Shown piece after piece: positions 1 to 10,521 of a DNA stretch of 64,000 nt; the first letter of the stretch is position 1; the number at the start of each line of letters is the position of its first letter. This stretch comes from Alphaproteobacteria bacterium (GTDB lineage Bacteria; Pseudomonadota; Alphaproteobacteria; Rhodobacterales; Rhodobacteraceae). The notes under the pieces are model-generated. The model was not told where the DNA came from, ran no database searches, and worked only from the letters and a program-made list of their open reading frames with translations. The translations under genes were made by a program, and so were the position numbers. The stretch spans positions 124,001-188,000 of the forward strand of contig JAUHVR010000006.1 in the NCBI GenBank assembly GCA_030424865.1. Direction: 5' to 3'.

Positions 1-522
1 CAGCAGCACCAGGTCGCCTTTGCCCGCCTGCGCCAGGTCGGCCATCATGCCGTCAAAGTCGACGCCGCGTGTCTCGTCATCGAAGTAGCGATAGGTCACC
101 GTCTCGATCTTCATATGCTTGAGGATCGACAGGTGGTTCGGCCAGGTCGGGTTCGACACAAAGACCCGGACATCCGGATTGGCCATCTTGGCCATGTCAA
201 AGGCCTGGCGCACCGCGCCGGTGCCACCCGGGGTCGCCGCCGCCGCCACGTTGGCGCGCGGCACCGCATCCCCCAGAACCAGAGAAATCATCGCGTCCGA
301 GAACCCGGGATCGCCGGCAAGCCCGGTGTAGGACTTGGTGGTCTCGGCTTCCCAGAGCTGCTTTTCAGCCGATTTGATGGCGCGCATGATCGGCGTCATG
401 CCTTCGGCGTTCTTGTAGACGCCCACGCCAAGGTCGATCTTGTCGGCGCGTGGGTCTTCGCGAAAGGCTTGCATCAGCGCCAGGATCTTGTCGGCGGGCT
501 GTTTCTGGATGGCTTCGAACAT
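1..522 (-). CDS. Aromatic/aspartate aminotransferase, N-terminal part
   Basis: This is the first 174 residues of a class I PLP-dependent aminotransferase; the C-terminal part, with the PLP lysine, lies beyond the left edge. The N-terminus (MFEAIQKQPADKIL, then DPRADKIDLGVGVYK) and the TPGGTGA loop that contacts the cofactor phosphate are typical of the AspC/TyrB group, which transfers amino groups between aromatic or acidic amino acids and 2-oxoglutarate. The start ATG shares its A with the TGA stop of the sulfurtransferase gene (TGATG), so the two are very likely translationally coupled. Assignment to the family is firm; aspartate versus aromatic specificity cannot be told from this part. 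Confidence 0.85.
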   Translation of the reverse strand, partial: MFEAIQKQPADKILALMQAFREDPRADKIDLGVGVYKNAEGMTPIMRAIKSAEKQLWEAETTKSYTGLAGDPGFSDAMISLVLGDAVPRANVAAAATPGGTGAVRQAFDMAKMANPDVRVFVSNPTWPNHLSILKHMKIETVTYRYFDDETRGVDFDGMMADLAQAGKGDLVLL

Positions 523-1376
523 CAGGTGTCTCCGGTGGCAATCGGCACGGTGGGGAACATGCCCCATTCGGCCCATGAGCCGTCATAGAGCGCATGATCG
601 GTCTTGCCAATCCGCTCCATGGCGAGGCTGAGCACGGCAGCCGTCACGCCTGAGCCGCAGGTGGTGATGGCGGGCTTGGACAGGTCCACGCCAGCCGCTT
701 CGAAGGTGGCGCGCAGGCCTGCGGCATCCTTCATGGTGCCGTCGGCGTTCAGCAGGGTCTTGAAGGGCACGTTCTTGGAATTCGGAATGTGACCAGCGCG
801 CAGGCCGGGGCGGGGTTCGTCAGCCTCGCCGCGATAGCGTTCTGCGGCGCGGGCGTCGATGATCTCGTGATCCTTCAGCTTGGATGCCGCCGACACCTGG
901 GTGATGTCGCGCACCATATGTGCCTGACGGCGCACGGTCATGTGACGGTCGCGCACAATGGGAGGCATATCCTCGGTCGGGCGATCCTCGGCCAGCCATT
1001 TCGGCAGTCCGCCGTCCAGCACGGCCACATCCATCTGGCCCATCAGCCGGAACAGCCACCAGACACGCGCCGCCGAGAACAGGCCCACGCTGTCGTAGAC
1101 CACCACCTGGTGTCCGTCACCCACACCCATGGCGCGCAGACGGGACATAAATTTCTCGATCGGCGGCGCCATATGCGGCAGGTCCGACCGGTTGTCCGAA
1201 ATCTCTTCGATGTCAAAGAACCGCGCGCCGGTGATATGGGCGGCCTCATACTCGGCGCGGGGGTCGCGGTTGTCCGTGGGCAGGTGCCAGGACGCGTCCA
1301 ATACCCGCAGGTCCGGATCCTTGAGATGCTGTGCCAGCCAGGCGGTGGACACCAGTGTTTTCGGATCATCCTGCAT
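522..1376 (-). CDS. sseA: 3-mercaptopyruvate sulfurtransferase
   Basis: This 284-residue protein has two tandem rhodanese domains. The N-terminal, non-catalytic domain contains a DASWHLP region and the C-terminal domain carries the catalytic cysteine in CGSGVTA, a loop of the 3-mercaptopyruvate rather than thiosulfate subgroup. It transfers sulfur from 3-mercaptopyruvate to cyanide or thiols, a cysteine-degradation step in the cytoplasm. The ATG at 1376 is chosen because the protein begins just before the first rhodanese domain (MQDDPKTLVSTAWLAQHL); the upstream in-frame extension is low-complexity. It overlaps the downstream aminotransferase, which could make mercaptopyruvate from cysteine, so the pair may act together (inference). 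Confidence 0.9.
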   Translation of the reverse strand: MQDDPKTLVSTAWLAQHLKDPDLRVLDASWHLPTDNRDPRAEYEAAHITGARFFDIEEISDNRSDLPHMAPPIEKFMSRLRAMGVGDGHQVVVYDSVGLFSAARVWWLFRLMGQMDVAVLDGGLPKWLAEDRPTEDMPPIVRDRHMTVRRQAHMVRDITQVSAASKLKDHEIIDARAAERYRGEADEPRPGLRAGHIPNSKNVPFKTLLNADGTMKDAAGLRATFEAAGVDLSKPAITTCGSGVTAAVLSLAMERIGKTDHALYDGSWAEWGMFPTVPIATGDT

Positions 1377-1579
1377 GATGTGAACCCTTGTTATGCGCCT
1401 GTTCTTTTGCCTACTACCGGCGACGGGCAGAGGCAAGCGATAGGCCAAGGCGCGCCCTCTGGCAGGGGCGATTTGCCATGGAATTTCAGCGACACCTGTT
1501 GGATACGTCAGTTTCTGACCTATCTCTCGGCTCTGGGCGCAAAGGGGCCTGAAACGGATCGAGGAACAGGAGCCATGAC

Positions 1580-2299
1580 ATGACCTCGAAAACCGATGTT
1601 GTTCTGATCTTGGGCAGTGGGCCAAACGCGGTCGAGGCACAATCGATGCCGCGCGCGGACCTGGGGCGCGTGGTGGCCATCAACAACGCCTGGCGGGTTC
1701 TGCCCGACTGGGATTTCTGCATCCACCCCGAGGATTTTCCGCCCGATCGTCGGCCACCGATGGATCGAAGCGGCGGCACCCTGGTGACCTACGAAAGCTA
1801 TGTGCCGATCCAGAACCGGTATGGCGGCTTTGTCTATGCCGGTGGCACCATGGCCTTTACCGCCGCCTATTGGGCGCTTGGGGCCCTGAAGCCCCGTGTC
1901 ATGGCCTTTCTGGGCTGTGACATGGTCTATGCCCCGACCGGCAACACACATTTCTACGGCACCGGAGAGGCCGACCCCCTGCGCGCCGATGTGACCCTGC
2001 AAAGCCTGGAAGGAAAGGCCGCACGTCTTGCCCTGCTGGCAGCACGGCAGGGGTGTCACTGCGTGAACCTGAGTGAAAACGAAAGTCGGCTGGTCTATCC
2101 GCGTGCGCAGCCGGGCGCTCTGAGGGACCTGGCCGTGCCGGGGGCACCTGAATCAACCCTGGCCGAAACGAAAGAGGCGGAACTGGGTTACTTGGTCGCC
2201 TCGGGGCGCTACTGGGAGGTTCAGGACCAGTTCGACGCAGACGCCTTGCGCGAAATCGATGCGCTGTGGCTTGAGGCCTATCAGGCCCGGATGGCCTGA
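1580..2299 (+). CDS. Unrecognised Rossmann-like protein (DUF115/Maf-like?)
   Basis: I do not recognise this 239-residue protein with certainty. It opens with a nucleotide-binding-like strand and loop (VVLILGSGPNAVE), followed by VVAINNAW, a conserved-looking CIHPEDFP, and FLGCDMVY before a THFYG motif. This order resembles the DUF115/Maf-like group of sugar- or pterin-handling Rossmann proteins, which is a weak similarity only. There is no signal peptide or membrane segment. It is transcribed away from sseA across a 203-bp divergent gap and ends exactly where the convergent smpB ends (stops at 2297-2299 and 2300-2302), leaving no room for a separate terminator. Confidence 0.75.
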   Translation: MTSKTDVVLILGSGPNAVEAQSMPRADLGRVVAINNAWRVLPDWDFCIHPEDFPPDRRPPMDRSGGTLVTYESYVPIQNRYGGFVYAGGTMAFTAAYWALGALKPRVMAFLGCDMVYAPTGNTHFYGTGEADPLRADVTLQSLEGKAARLALLAARQGCHCVNLSENESRLVYPRAQPGALRDLAVPGAPESTLAETKEAELGYLVASGRYWEVQDQFDADALREIDALWLEAYQARMA

Positions 2300-2773
2300 T
2301 CACTCACCGTGGCGCAGCAGCCGCTGCTTCTGACGGCCCCAGTCCCGCTTGGCCTCGGTCGCGCGCTTGTCGTGGTTTTTCTTGCCCTTGGCGATGCCGA
2401 TCTTCAGCTTCACCTTGCCGCGATGGTTGAAGTACATCACCAGCGGCACCAGTGTCATGCCCTTGCGCTGGGTGTCGGCCCACAGCCGCGACAGCTCTTT
2501 CCGGCTGACCAGAAGCTTGCGCTTGCGGCGTTCCTCGTGGCTGAACATCGCCTTGTTGTAGGGCGCGATATAGCTGTTGGTCAGCCACAGCTCACCATCA
2601 TCGACCGAGGCGTAACTTTCGGCGATATTGGCAGAATTCTCGCGAAGGGATTTCACCTCGGACCCATGCAGAACCACGCCACATTCGAGGTCATCCTCGA
2701 TGGCGTAATCAAAACGGGCGCGCCGGTTTTCGGCGATCACCTTGTAGTTCGGGTCTGTCTTCTGCTTGGCCAT
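2300..2773 (-). CDS. smpB: SsrA-binding protein SmpB
   Basis: SmpB binds tmRNA and delivers it to stalled ribosomes for trans-translation. The 157-residue length and the core motifs match the family: an N-terminal NRRARFDY stretch, GSEVKSLRE, the IAPYN loop and a basic C-terminal tail ([17 protein letters not shown]) that occupies the empty mRNA channel of stalled ribosomes. No ssrA gene is visible in the window. It is divergent from zapE over a 112-bp gap and convergent with the unknown gene on the left. Confidence 0.97.
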   Translation of the reverse strand: MAKQKTDPNYKVIAENRRARFDYAIEDDLECGVVLHGSEVKSLRENSANIAESYASVDDGELWLTNSYIAPYNKAMFSHEERRKRKLLVSRKELSRLWADTQRKGMTLVPLVMYFNHRGKVKLKIGIAKGKKNHDKRATEAKRDWGRQKQRLLRHGE

Positions 2774-2885
2774 AAGATGGTCTGGTTACACGGGGTTTCA
2801 GGGTCTGTCGAGCGCCGTTAAGTAAGCATTGGGCCCTTGTGTCGCAAGGCCTACACAAGGCCGTGGCCGCACGGTATGCAACAGT

Positions 2886-3947
2886 ATGGAAACGCTGACC
2901 GATCTCTATGCCCGGCTGGTTGCTGCGGGCGACCTGACCGCTGACCCCGCGCAAGAGGCCGCGCTGCCCGAGTTCGAGCGCATCCGCGCCGGTCTGGCCG
3001 CGCCGCCGCCGAAACGCGGGTTCTTTCGCAAGGCGGTGCCCGAGATGGTCAAGGGGCTGTACCTTTGGGGTGGGGTCGGGCGCGGCAAGTCGATGCTGAT
3101 GGACATGTTTGTCGACAGCCTGTCAGTGCCCGCGCGCCGTGTGCACTTTCACGCCTTCATGCAGGAAATCCATGCCGGCATGCATGCCGCCCGCGCCAAG
3201 GGCGTGGACGACGCGATCCTGCCGGTCGCCAAGGCGGTTTCGGACGAAGTGCGCCTGCTGGCCTTTGACGAGATGCAGATCACCGATATCACCGACGCGA
3301 TGATCGTCGGGCGGCTTTTCGAGCAGCTCTTTGCAGCGGGTGTGGTCGTGGTGACAACCTCGAACCGGGTGCCGGATGATCTGTACAAGAACGGGCTGAA
3401 CCGCCAGCTCTTTCTGCCCTTCATCGATCTGCTGAAAGAGCGGATGGCCGTGCATGAACTGGCCTCGCCCACCGACTACCGCCAGAACCGGCTGACCGGC
3501 GAGAAGGTCTATTTTGCGCCTGCAGATAGCGCCGCGCGTGAGGCGATCAACGGGATCTGGACCGATCTGACCGGTGGCAAACAACAGGCGCTGACCCTGA
3601 TGGTTCAGGGCCGCGAGGTGGTCTTGCCGCGCTATTGGAACGGCGTGGCGCGCGCCACGTTCTATGACCTGTGTGGGCGGATGCTTGGGCCCGCGGACTA
3701 CCTGTCTCTGGCCGAGGCGTTGCGCGTGCTGGTGCTCGAAGACATCCCGCGCCTCAGTCGCAACAACTTCAACGAGGCCAAACGCTTTGTGACCCTGATC
3801 GACGCTTTGTACGAGGCCAAGGTCCGGGTCATTGCCTCAGCCGCCGCCGAGCCAGAGATGCTCTATGTCGAGGGGACCGGCGCATTTGAGTTTGAACGAA
3901 CCGCCAGCCGCCTGCGCGAGATGCAGAGTGAGGACTGGGGAGCCTGA
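2886..3947 (+). CDS. zapE: AFG1-family ATPase, cell division protein ZapE
   Basis: This 353-residue AFG1/LACE1-family P-loop ATPase has Walker A GGVGRGKS near residue 60 and Walker B LLAFDEMQ near residue 125. In E. coli the family member ZapE acts at the constricting Z-ring; the mitochondrial relatives help turn over respiratory-chain subunits. The ATG at 2886 (METLTDLYARLV) is preferred to an in-frame upstream start because the extra residues do not resemble the family. A long inverted repeat follows the stop at 3988-4040. Family assignment is firm; the role in division here is inferred from homologues. Confidence 0.92.
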   Translation: METLTDLYARLVAAGDLTADPAQEAALPEFERIRAGLAAPPPKRGFFRKAVPEMVKGLYLWGGVGRGKSMLMDMFVDSLSVPARRVHFHAFMQEIHAGMHAARAKGVDDAILPVAKAVSDEVRLLAFDEMQITDITDAMIVGRLFEQLFAAGVVVVTTSNRVPDDLYKNGLNRQLFLPFIDLLKERMAVHELASPTDYRQNRLTGEKVYFAPADSAAREAINGIWTDLTGGKQQALTLMVQGREVVLPRYWNGVARATFYDLCGRMLGPADYLSLAEALRVLVLEDIPRLSRNNFNEAKRFVTLIDALYEAKVRVIASAAAEPEMLYVEGTGAFEFERTASRLREMQSEDWGA

Positions 3948-3987
3948 CCTATCAGGCGTCGGCCTCTTTGGCCTCTGTCGACTTTGA

Positions 3988-4040
3988 GTATTTATGAGAA
4001 AGATGAAGGACAGACCTGCTCTTCATCTTTCTCCAAATAC
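3988..4040. terminator. Long inverted repeat between zapE and gyrB
   Basis: The arms at 3988-4008 and 4021-4040 are nearly perfect inverted copies (GTATTT..GAGAAAGATGAAG against CTTCATCTTTCTC..AAATAC) around a 12-base loop. It lies between the convergent zapE and gyrB stops and can fold on either strand, so it probably ends transcription from both sides. The AGATGAAG core looks like an intergenic element I associate with roseobacter genomes; whether it recurs in this genome cannot be checked here. Confidence 0.65.
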
Positions 4041-4074
4041 GCAAAAGTTCCAACGATCTCAGCACTCGAAACGC

Positions 4075-6510
<2,436 letters not shown>

Positions 6511-6520
6511 TTAGCCGCAG

Positions 6521-6549
6521 TTTATACGCTTCCTTGGGGGGATTGTCAC
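6521..6549 (-). promoter_or_regulatory. Promoter of gyrB (sigma-70 type)
   Basis: On the minus strand, GTGACA and TATAAA are separated by exactly 17 bases, a good match to the housekeeping promoter. Transcription would start near 6514, about 20 bases before the gyrB ATG, so gyrB can be expressed independently of the genes upstream. Confidence 0.6.
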
Positions 6550-6571
6550 GCAGATGACACAAGATTTGGTG

Positions 6572-7381
6572 TCAGTCGCGCATCCTCAGAACCTGTGCGA
6601 TGTGCAAAGCATTGGCCGCTTCGAGGGCCCCTTGGCGCGGGCTTGGTTTTTCGGAGCTTTGCAGCCAGATCTCGGCCTGTGACAGGGCGTCATGGACAAG
6701 GTTGATCAGCCCATCGGGCACGCCCTGTACCTTGGATCCCTCGGTCAGGGTCTTCTTGCGCTCGATCAGGTCCAGAAGGTCTGTTTCGATGGCCTGCGGC
6801 AGGTCGGATTGCGCCATCAGGTTGGCCATGTCCATCGGCGGGGTGGCCCGGTCGTGGATCTGCATCCAGCGCAGCGCCAGCGCGGGGCGGACAGCGTAGA
6901 AAAACCGTTTCAGGTGGAATTCACCGCCGTCCTGCGTGGCGCGATCCAGCTGTTGCTTCAGCATGGCGCTGTAGTGCCAGGTCACCGGACGGCGCGTCAG
7001 GGTCTGCTGGCAAAACCCGGTCAGGTCGGCGCGGGCCGCGGCATCTTCGATGTAGGTGATCGGCGATTGCAGCCATTCCGAGATCACCGAGTTCGACTGC
7101 AGCGCCAGACCCAACGCCTTGCCCAGGTCCCAGCCCGAGATGTCCAGCTCTGCATCAATCGGGCGTTCCAGCACGTCGCGCTTCTTGCCAAGCTGCAGGT
7201 GCCATTCCACGGGGCGCACATAGACAAACCGCACGTCGTAATCGCTGTCGGGCGAATGAAACCCCCAGGCCCGCGAGCCACTTTCGATGGCGAAAAGGAT
7301 CTTGATGTCCTCTTCGGCGATGATCTCGGCCAGTGTTTCGCGGATCTTCTGGTGCATCTGCGGGGATACGGGGGCTGTCAC
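6572..7381 (-). CDS. RlaP/YcgL-type predicted nucleotidyltransferase
   Basis: This 269-residue protein has a polymerase-beta-type nucleotidyltransferase signature close to its start: GSRAWGF followed by DSDYDVRF, where the two aspartates would bind the catalytic metal. The pattern fits the COG3541/RlaP family, whose members are sometimes linked to RNA ligases and RNA repair; no ligase gene is visible here. It lies between gyrB and a LysE-type exporter gene and is read in the same direction as the dnaA-gyrB group. The physiological substrate is unknown. Confidence 0.8.
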   Translation of the reverse strand: MTAPVSPQMHQKIRETLAEIIAEEDIKILFAIESGSRAWGFHSPDSDYDVRFVYVRPVEWHLQLGKKRDVLERPIDAELDISGWDLGKALGLALQSNSVISEWLQSPITYIEDAAARADLTGFCQQTLTRRPVTWHYSAMLKQQLDRATQDGGEFHLKRFFYAVRPALALRWMQIHDRATPPMDMANLMAQSDLPQAIETDLLDLIERKKTLTEGSKVQGVPDGLINLVHDALSQAEIWLQSSEKPSPRQGALEAANALHIAQVLRMRD

Positions 7382-7476
7382 GGTGTGCTCCGGGGCGTTG
7401 AGGGTTAGGGCACAGGCTAGGGTGACAGACAGGGGATGTCACGAACTGGTCCCCAATCAGCATTCAGGGCTGGTCA

Positions 7477-8097
7477 TCAGGTAAAGGGGATCACAAGCCC
7501 GACACCGATCAACAGGCACCCGGACACGATGTTGGTGCGCCGGATCGCGTTAGGCGAATTCACCAACCGCTTGGCGCGGTCGATGAAGAAGGCCAGCATC
7601 AGGTTGCCTAACAAGGGCACCAGCGCGGACAGGAATGCGATCACGGCCATGTCACCAAGGCGCAGCGCCGTCAGGTCAAAAAAGCCCGGTAGCATGCCCA
7701 TGTAGAACAGGATCGCCTTGGGGTTGCCGATGATCACGGCAAGCCCCGCCAGGAATCCCGCCCACATGCCGGGGCGGGTCAGGCGGCTGTCTTCGGTGAT
7801 GGTCTTGCCCGCGTTTTTCAGAACCAGCCAGCCCATGATCAGGAAGGTGCCGCAGGCGATCCACTTCAGCGCCTCGAGGAACCCACCATAGACGCTGAGG
7901 ATCCAGGTCACACCAAGGATGGCGAGAAAGGGCCAGAGCACATCGCCGACGACGACGCCCAGTGCCAGCGGCCAGGCGGCGTTGAAGCCGCCGGACATGG
8001 CCCGGGCAGCCAGGGCCACCCAGACCGGGCCGGGGGTCAGGAACAGGATGAACAAGGCGCCTGCATAAAGCGCCATCTGGGTCAGGGTGATCGTCAT
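7477..8097 (-). CDS. LysE/RhtB-family amino-acid exporter
   Basis: This 206-residue inner-membrane protein has about six hydrophobic segments. The N-terminal FILFLTPGPVWVAL and the GNPKAILFYMGMLP motif are diagnostic of LysE-family exporters, which remove basic or neutral amino acids or homoserine lactones from the cell. Its ATG overlaps the recF stop (ATGA at 8094-8097), so it is probably co-translated with recF. The substrate cannot be read from the sequence. An exporter inside a replication gene run looks like operon hitch-hiking. Confidence 0.9.
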   Translation of the reverse strand: MTITLTQMALYAGALFILFLTPGPVWVALAARAMSGGFNAAWPLALGVVVGDVLWPFLAILGVTWILSVYGGFLEALKWIACGTFLIMGWLVLKNAGKTITEDSRLTRPGMWAGFLAGLAVIIGNPKAILFYMGMLPGFFDLTALRLGDMAVIAFLSALVPLLGNLMLAFFIDRAKRLVNSPNAIRRTNIVSGCLLIGVGLVIPFT

Positions 8098-9206
8098 GGG
8101 GCGTCTTTCTGCGTCACCGCAGAAAGACCCGATTCCTCGGTGACTTCAAGGTACTGCGCGCGATTGCCCAGTTGCGAAAACAACTCGGGCCCGGTTCCGG
8201 TCATCCAGGCCTGTGATCCCAGCGCACAGATTTCGTCATACAGCGCCGCGCGGCGGTCGGCGTCCAGATGGGCGGCGACCTCGTCCAGCAGGATGATCGG
8301 CGGCAGGCCGATGTCTTGCGCCAGCGCGCGGGCGTTGGCCAGGATCAGCGAGATCAGCAGCGCCTTTTGCTCTCCGGTCGAGCAATCGCGGGCCGCGACC
8401 CCCTTGGCTGCATAGACCCCGGTCAGGTCGCTGCGATGCGGGCCGATCAACGTGCGCCCGGCGGCCATGTCGGCCCGGCGTCCGTTCGCAAGGGCCTGAC
8501 GCAGATCGTCAGCCGTGTCGGGCAGGGGGCTGTCCGGTTGGGTCAGGGTCAGCTCGGCGGCGGGAAAAAGCGTTTCGGCGTTTTGCTGGGCGGCGGCCAG
8601 CCGGTCCAGCGCGGCAATGCGGTTGGCCTGGATGCGCGCCCCGGCCTCTGACATCTGGGTTTCCAACGCCAGATACCAATGGGCGTCGCGCACCTGGTCC
8701 TTGAGCAGGCGATTGCGTTCCCGCATCGCCTTTTCATAGGCCAGCGAGACATCGGCATGTGAGGGCGTGAAACTCAGCGTCATCCGGTCCAGAAACCGGC
8801 GCCGCCCCTCGGCCCCTTCGATCCAAAGGCGATCCATCGAGGGCACCAGCCAGAGCACGCGCAACAGATGCCCCAACTCGGACTGGGTGGCGGATTTGTC
8901 GTCGATGCGCACGGTGCGCGCAGCGGCATTCTCGGACTGGCTGGCCAGTTCGTGCTGTGCGCCGTCGCGGGTCAAAAGCCCGGTGATCTTCCACCCCAAC
9001 GCCTCGGGCCGCCGGGCGATCTGGTCCGCCGTGGCCCGGCGCATCCCGCGACCGGGGGAAAACAGCGATATCGCCTCTAGCAGGTTCGTCTTGCCCGACC
9101 CGTTCCGCCCATAGATCGCGATCGGCCGCGCGTCGACGTCCAGCGCCGCACGCCGGTGCGACCGGAAGTGAGAGAGCGTCACAGACGACAGGAAAAGCGC
9201 GCTCAT
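8094..9206 (-). CDS. recF: DNA replication/repair protein RecF
   Basis: RecF is an SMC-like ATPase that helps load RecA at single-strand gaps and restart stalled forks. The 370-residue protein has the N-terminal FRSHRRAALD strand, Walker A YGRNGSGKTN near residue 35, the ABC-type signature around CSTGEQKALL and the Walker B IILLDEVAAHLD. It follows dnaN by 28 bp and overlaps the LysE-type gene by 4 bp, the usual dnaA-dnaN-recF order. No strong ribosome-binding site precedes its ATG, consistent with coupling to dnaN. Confidence 0.97.
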   Translation of the reverse strand: MSALFLSSVTLSHFRSHRRAALDVDARPIAIYGRNGSGKTNLLEAISLFSPGRGMRRATADQIARRPEALGWKITGLLTRDGAQHELASQSENAAARTVRIDDKSATQSELGHLLRVLWLVPSMDRLWIEGAEGRRRFLDRMTLSFTPSHADVSLAYEKAMRERNRLLKDQVRDAHWYLALETQMSEAGARIQANRIAALDRLAAAQQNAETLFPAAELTLTQPDSPLPDTADDLRQALANGRRADMAAGRTLIGPHRSDLTGVYAAKGVAARDCSTGEQKALLISLILANARALAQDIGLPPIILLDEVAAHLDADRRAALYDEICALGSQAWMTGTGPELFSQLGNRAQYLEVTEESGLSAVTQKDAP

Positions 9207-9234
9207 CTGATGTCAGGTCAAAGGGCCGGGCGCG

Positions 9235-10353
9235 TCAGACGCGCATCGGCATGACGACATAGACCGCCGAGGTGTCGTTGCCTTCGCGCATCAGGGTCGG
9301 GTCACCGGCCGAATTGAACATGAAGACAGCGTTTTCGCGGTCCACCTGGCTGGCAATCTCGAGCAGGTATTTGGCGTTGAACCCGATCTCAAGCCGTTCA
9401 TCGCCATAGGCCACGGCCAGTTCCTCTTCCGCGGCGCCGCTGTCGGGCGCGTTGACCGAAAGGATCAGCCGATCCTCGTCCAGCGCCATCTTGACGGCGC
9501 GCGACCGTTCCGAGCTGACGGTGGCCACACGGTCGACCGCCTTGGCGAATTCCGAAGCGTCAACCTCAAGCCGCCGCGTGTTGCCCTGCGGGATCACGCG
9601 GGTGTAGTCGGGGAAGGTGCCGTCGATGACCTTGGAGGTCAGCGTGATGTCGGGCGTTGCAAAGCGCACCTTGGTTTCCGAGACCGACACGGCGATTTCC
9701 TGATCGTCATCGTCCAGAAGCTTGCGCAGCTCACCCACGGTCTTGCGCGGGACAATCACACCCGGCGTTTCCTCGGCACCCGCAGGCAGCGGCGCGTCGA
9801 TCCGCGCCAGGCGGTGGCCATCGGTGGCCACACAACGCAGGCTGGGGCCGTCTTCGCCCTCGGCCACATGCATGTAGACGCCGTTCAGATAGTACCGCGT
9901 CTCTTCGGTCGAGATGGCGAACTTGGATTTGTCGAAAAGCCGCCGCAGCACGTCCGACTTGGCCGAGAAATTCGCCGTGTACTCGGACGAGGCCATGACC
10001 GGGAAATCTTCTTTCGGCAGCGTCGCCAGCGAGAAGTTCGAGCGCCCGGCCTCGACCGTCAGGCGACCCGAGGCGCCCTCTTCGGTCAGTGTCACCAGCG
10101 CGCCGTCGGGCAGCTTGCGTACAATTTCGTGCAGGGTCACGGCCGAGACCGTTGTCGCGCCCGCGCGTTCGACCTGGGCGACCGCTTTGTCCACAACCTC
10201 GATGTCCAGATCGGTGGCGCGGAATTGCACGGTGTCGCCTTCGGCTTCGATCAGGACGTTGGCCAGGATCGGAATGGTGTTGCGGCGTTCCACGACCGAT
10301 TGCGCCTGGCTGATTGCCTTGAGCAGGGTCGCCCGTTCCATACTGATCTTCAT
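9235..10353 (-). CDS. dnaN: DNA polymerase III beta subunit (sliding clamp)
   Basis: DnaN forms the ring-shaped dimer that tethers DNA polymerase III to its template. The 372-residue protein begins MKISMERATLLKAISQAQSVVERRNTIPIL and ends PMRV, both characteristic; the C-terminal MPMR motif closes the partner-binding pocket. The start is preceded by a good GGAGGG ribosome-binding site. It lies 168 bp downstream of dnaA, beyond two small hairpins, so it may be transcribed partly by readthrough and partly from its own promoter. Confidence 0.98.
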   Translation of the reverse strand: MKISMERATLLKAISQAQSVVERRNTIPILANVLIEAEGDTVQFRATDLDIEVVDKAVAQVERAGATTVSAVTLHEIVRKLPDGALVTLTEEGASGRLTVEAGRSNFSLATLPKEDFPVMASSEYTANFSAKSDVLRRLFDKSKFAISTEETRYYLNGVYMHVAEGEDGPSLRCVATDGHRLARIDAPLPAGAEETPGVIVPRKTVGELRKLLDDDDQEIAVSVSETKVRFATPDITLTSKVIDGTFPDYTRVIPQGNTRRLEVDASEFAKAVDRVATVSSERSRAVKMALDEDRLILSVNAPDSGAAEEELAVAYGDERLEIGFNAKYLLEIASQVDRENAVFMFNSAGDPTLMREGNDTSAVYVVMPMRV

Positions 10354-10459
10354 GCCGTAATCCCTCCGGTGGCCGGACGGGCAGACTAGCCCGGCACTGG
10401 CCGTTCTCCAAGCGTATTTGTGGTTTTGTGAGGTGGTTTTGGGTGGTCGTCAAGGTCAA

Positions 10460-10480
10460 GGGCCGCAGGTTGTGCGGCCC
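10460..10480 (-). terminator. Hairpin between dnaA and dnaN
   Basis: The perfect 8-bp stem GGGCCGCA/TGCGGCCC with a 5-base loop lies downstream of dnaA. There is no T-run after it, so it is more likely an attenuating or mRNA-stabilising hairpin than a full terminator. A smaller hairpin (GGGCG-GAT-CGCCC, 10504-10516) and a DnaA-box-like TTACCCACA (10494-10502) lie between it and the dnaA stop. Confidence 0.4.
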
Positions 10481-10521
10481 CGTGACGTTCGAGTTACCCA
10501 CAAGGGCGGATCGCCCGGAAT

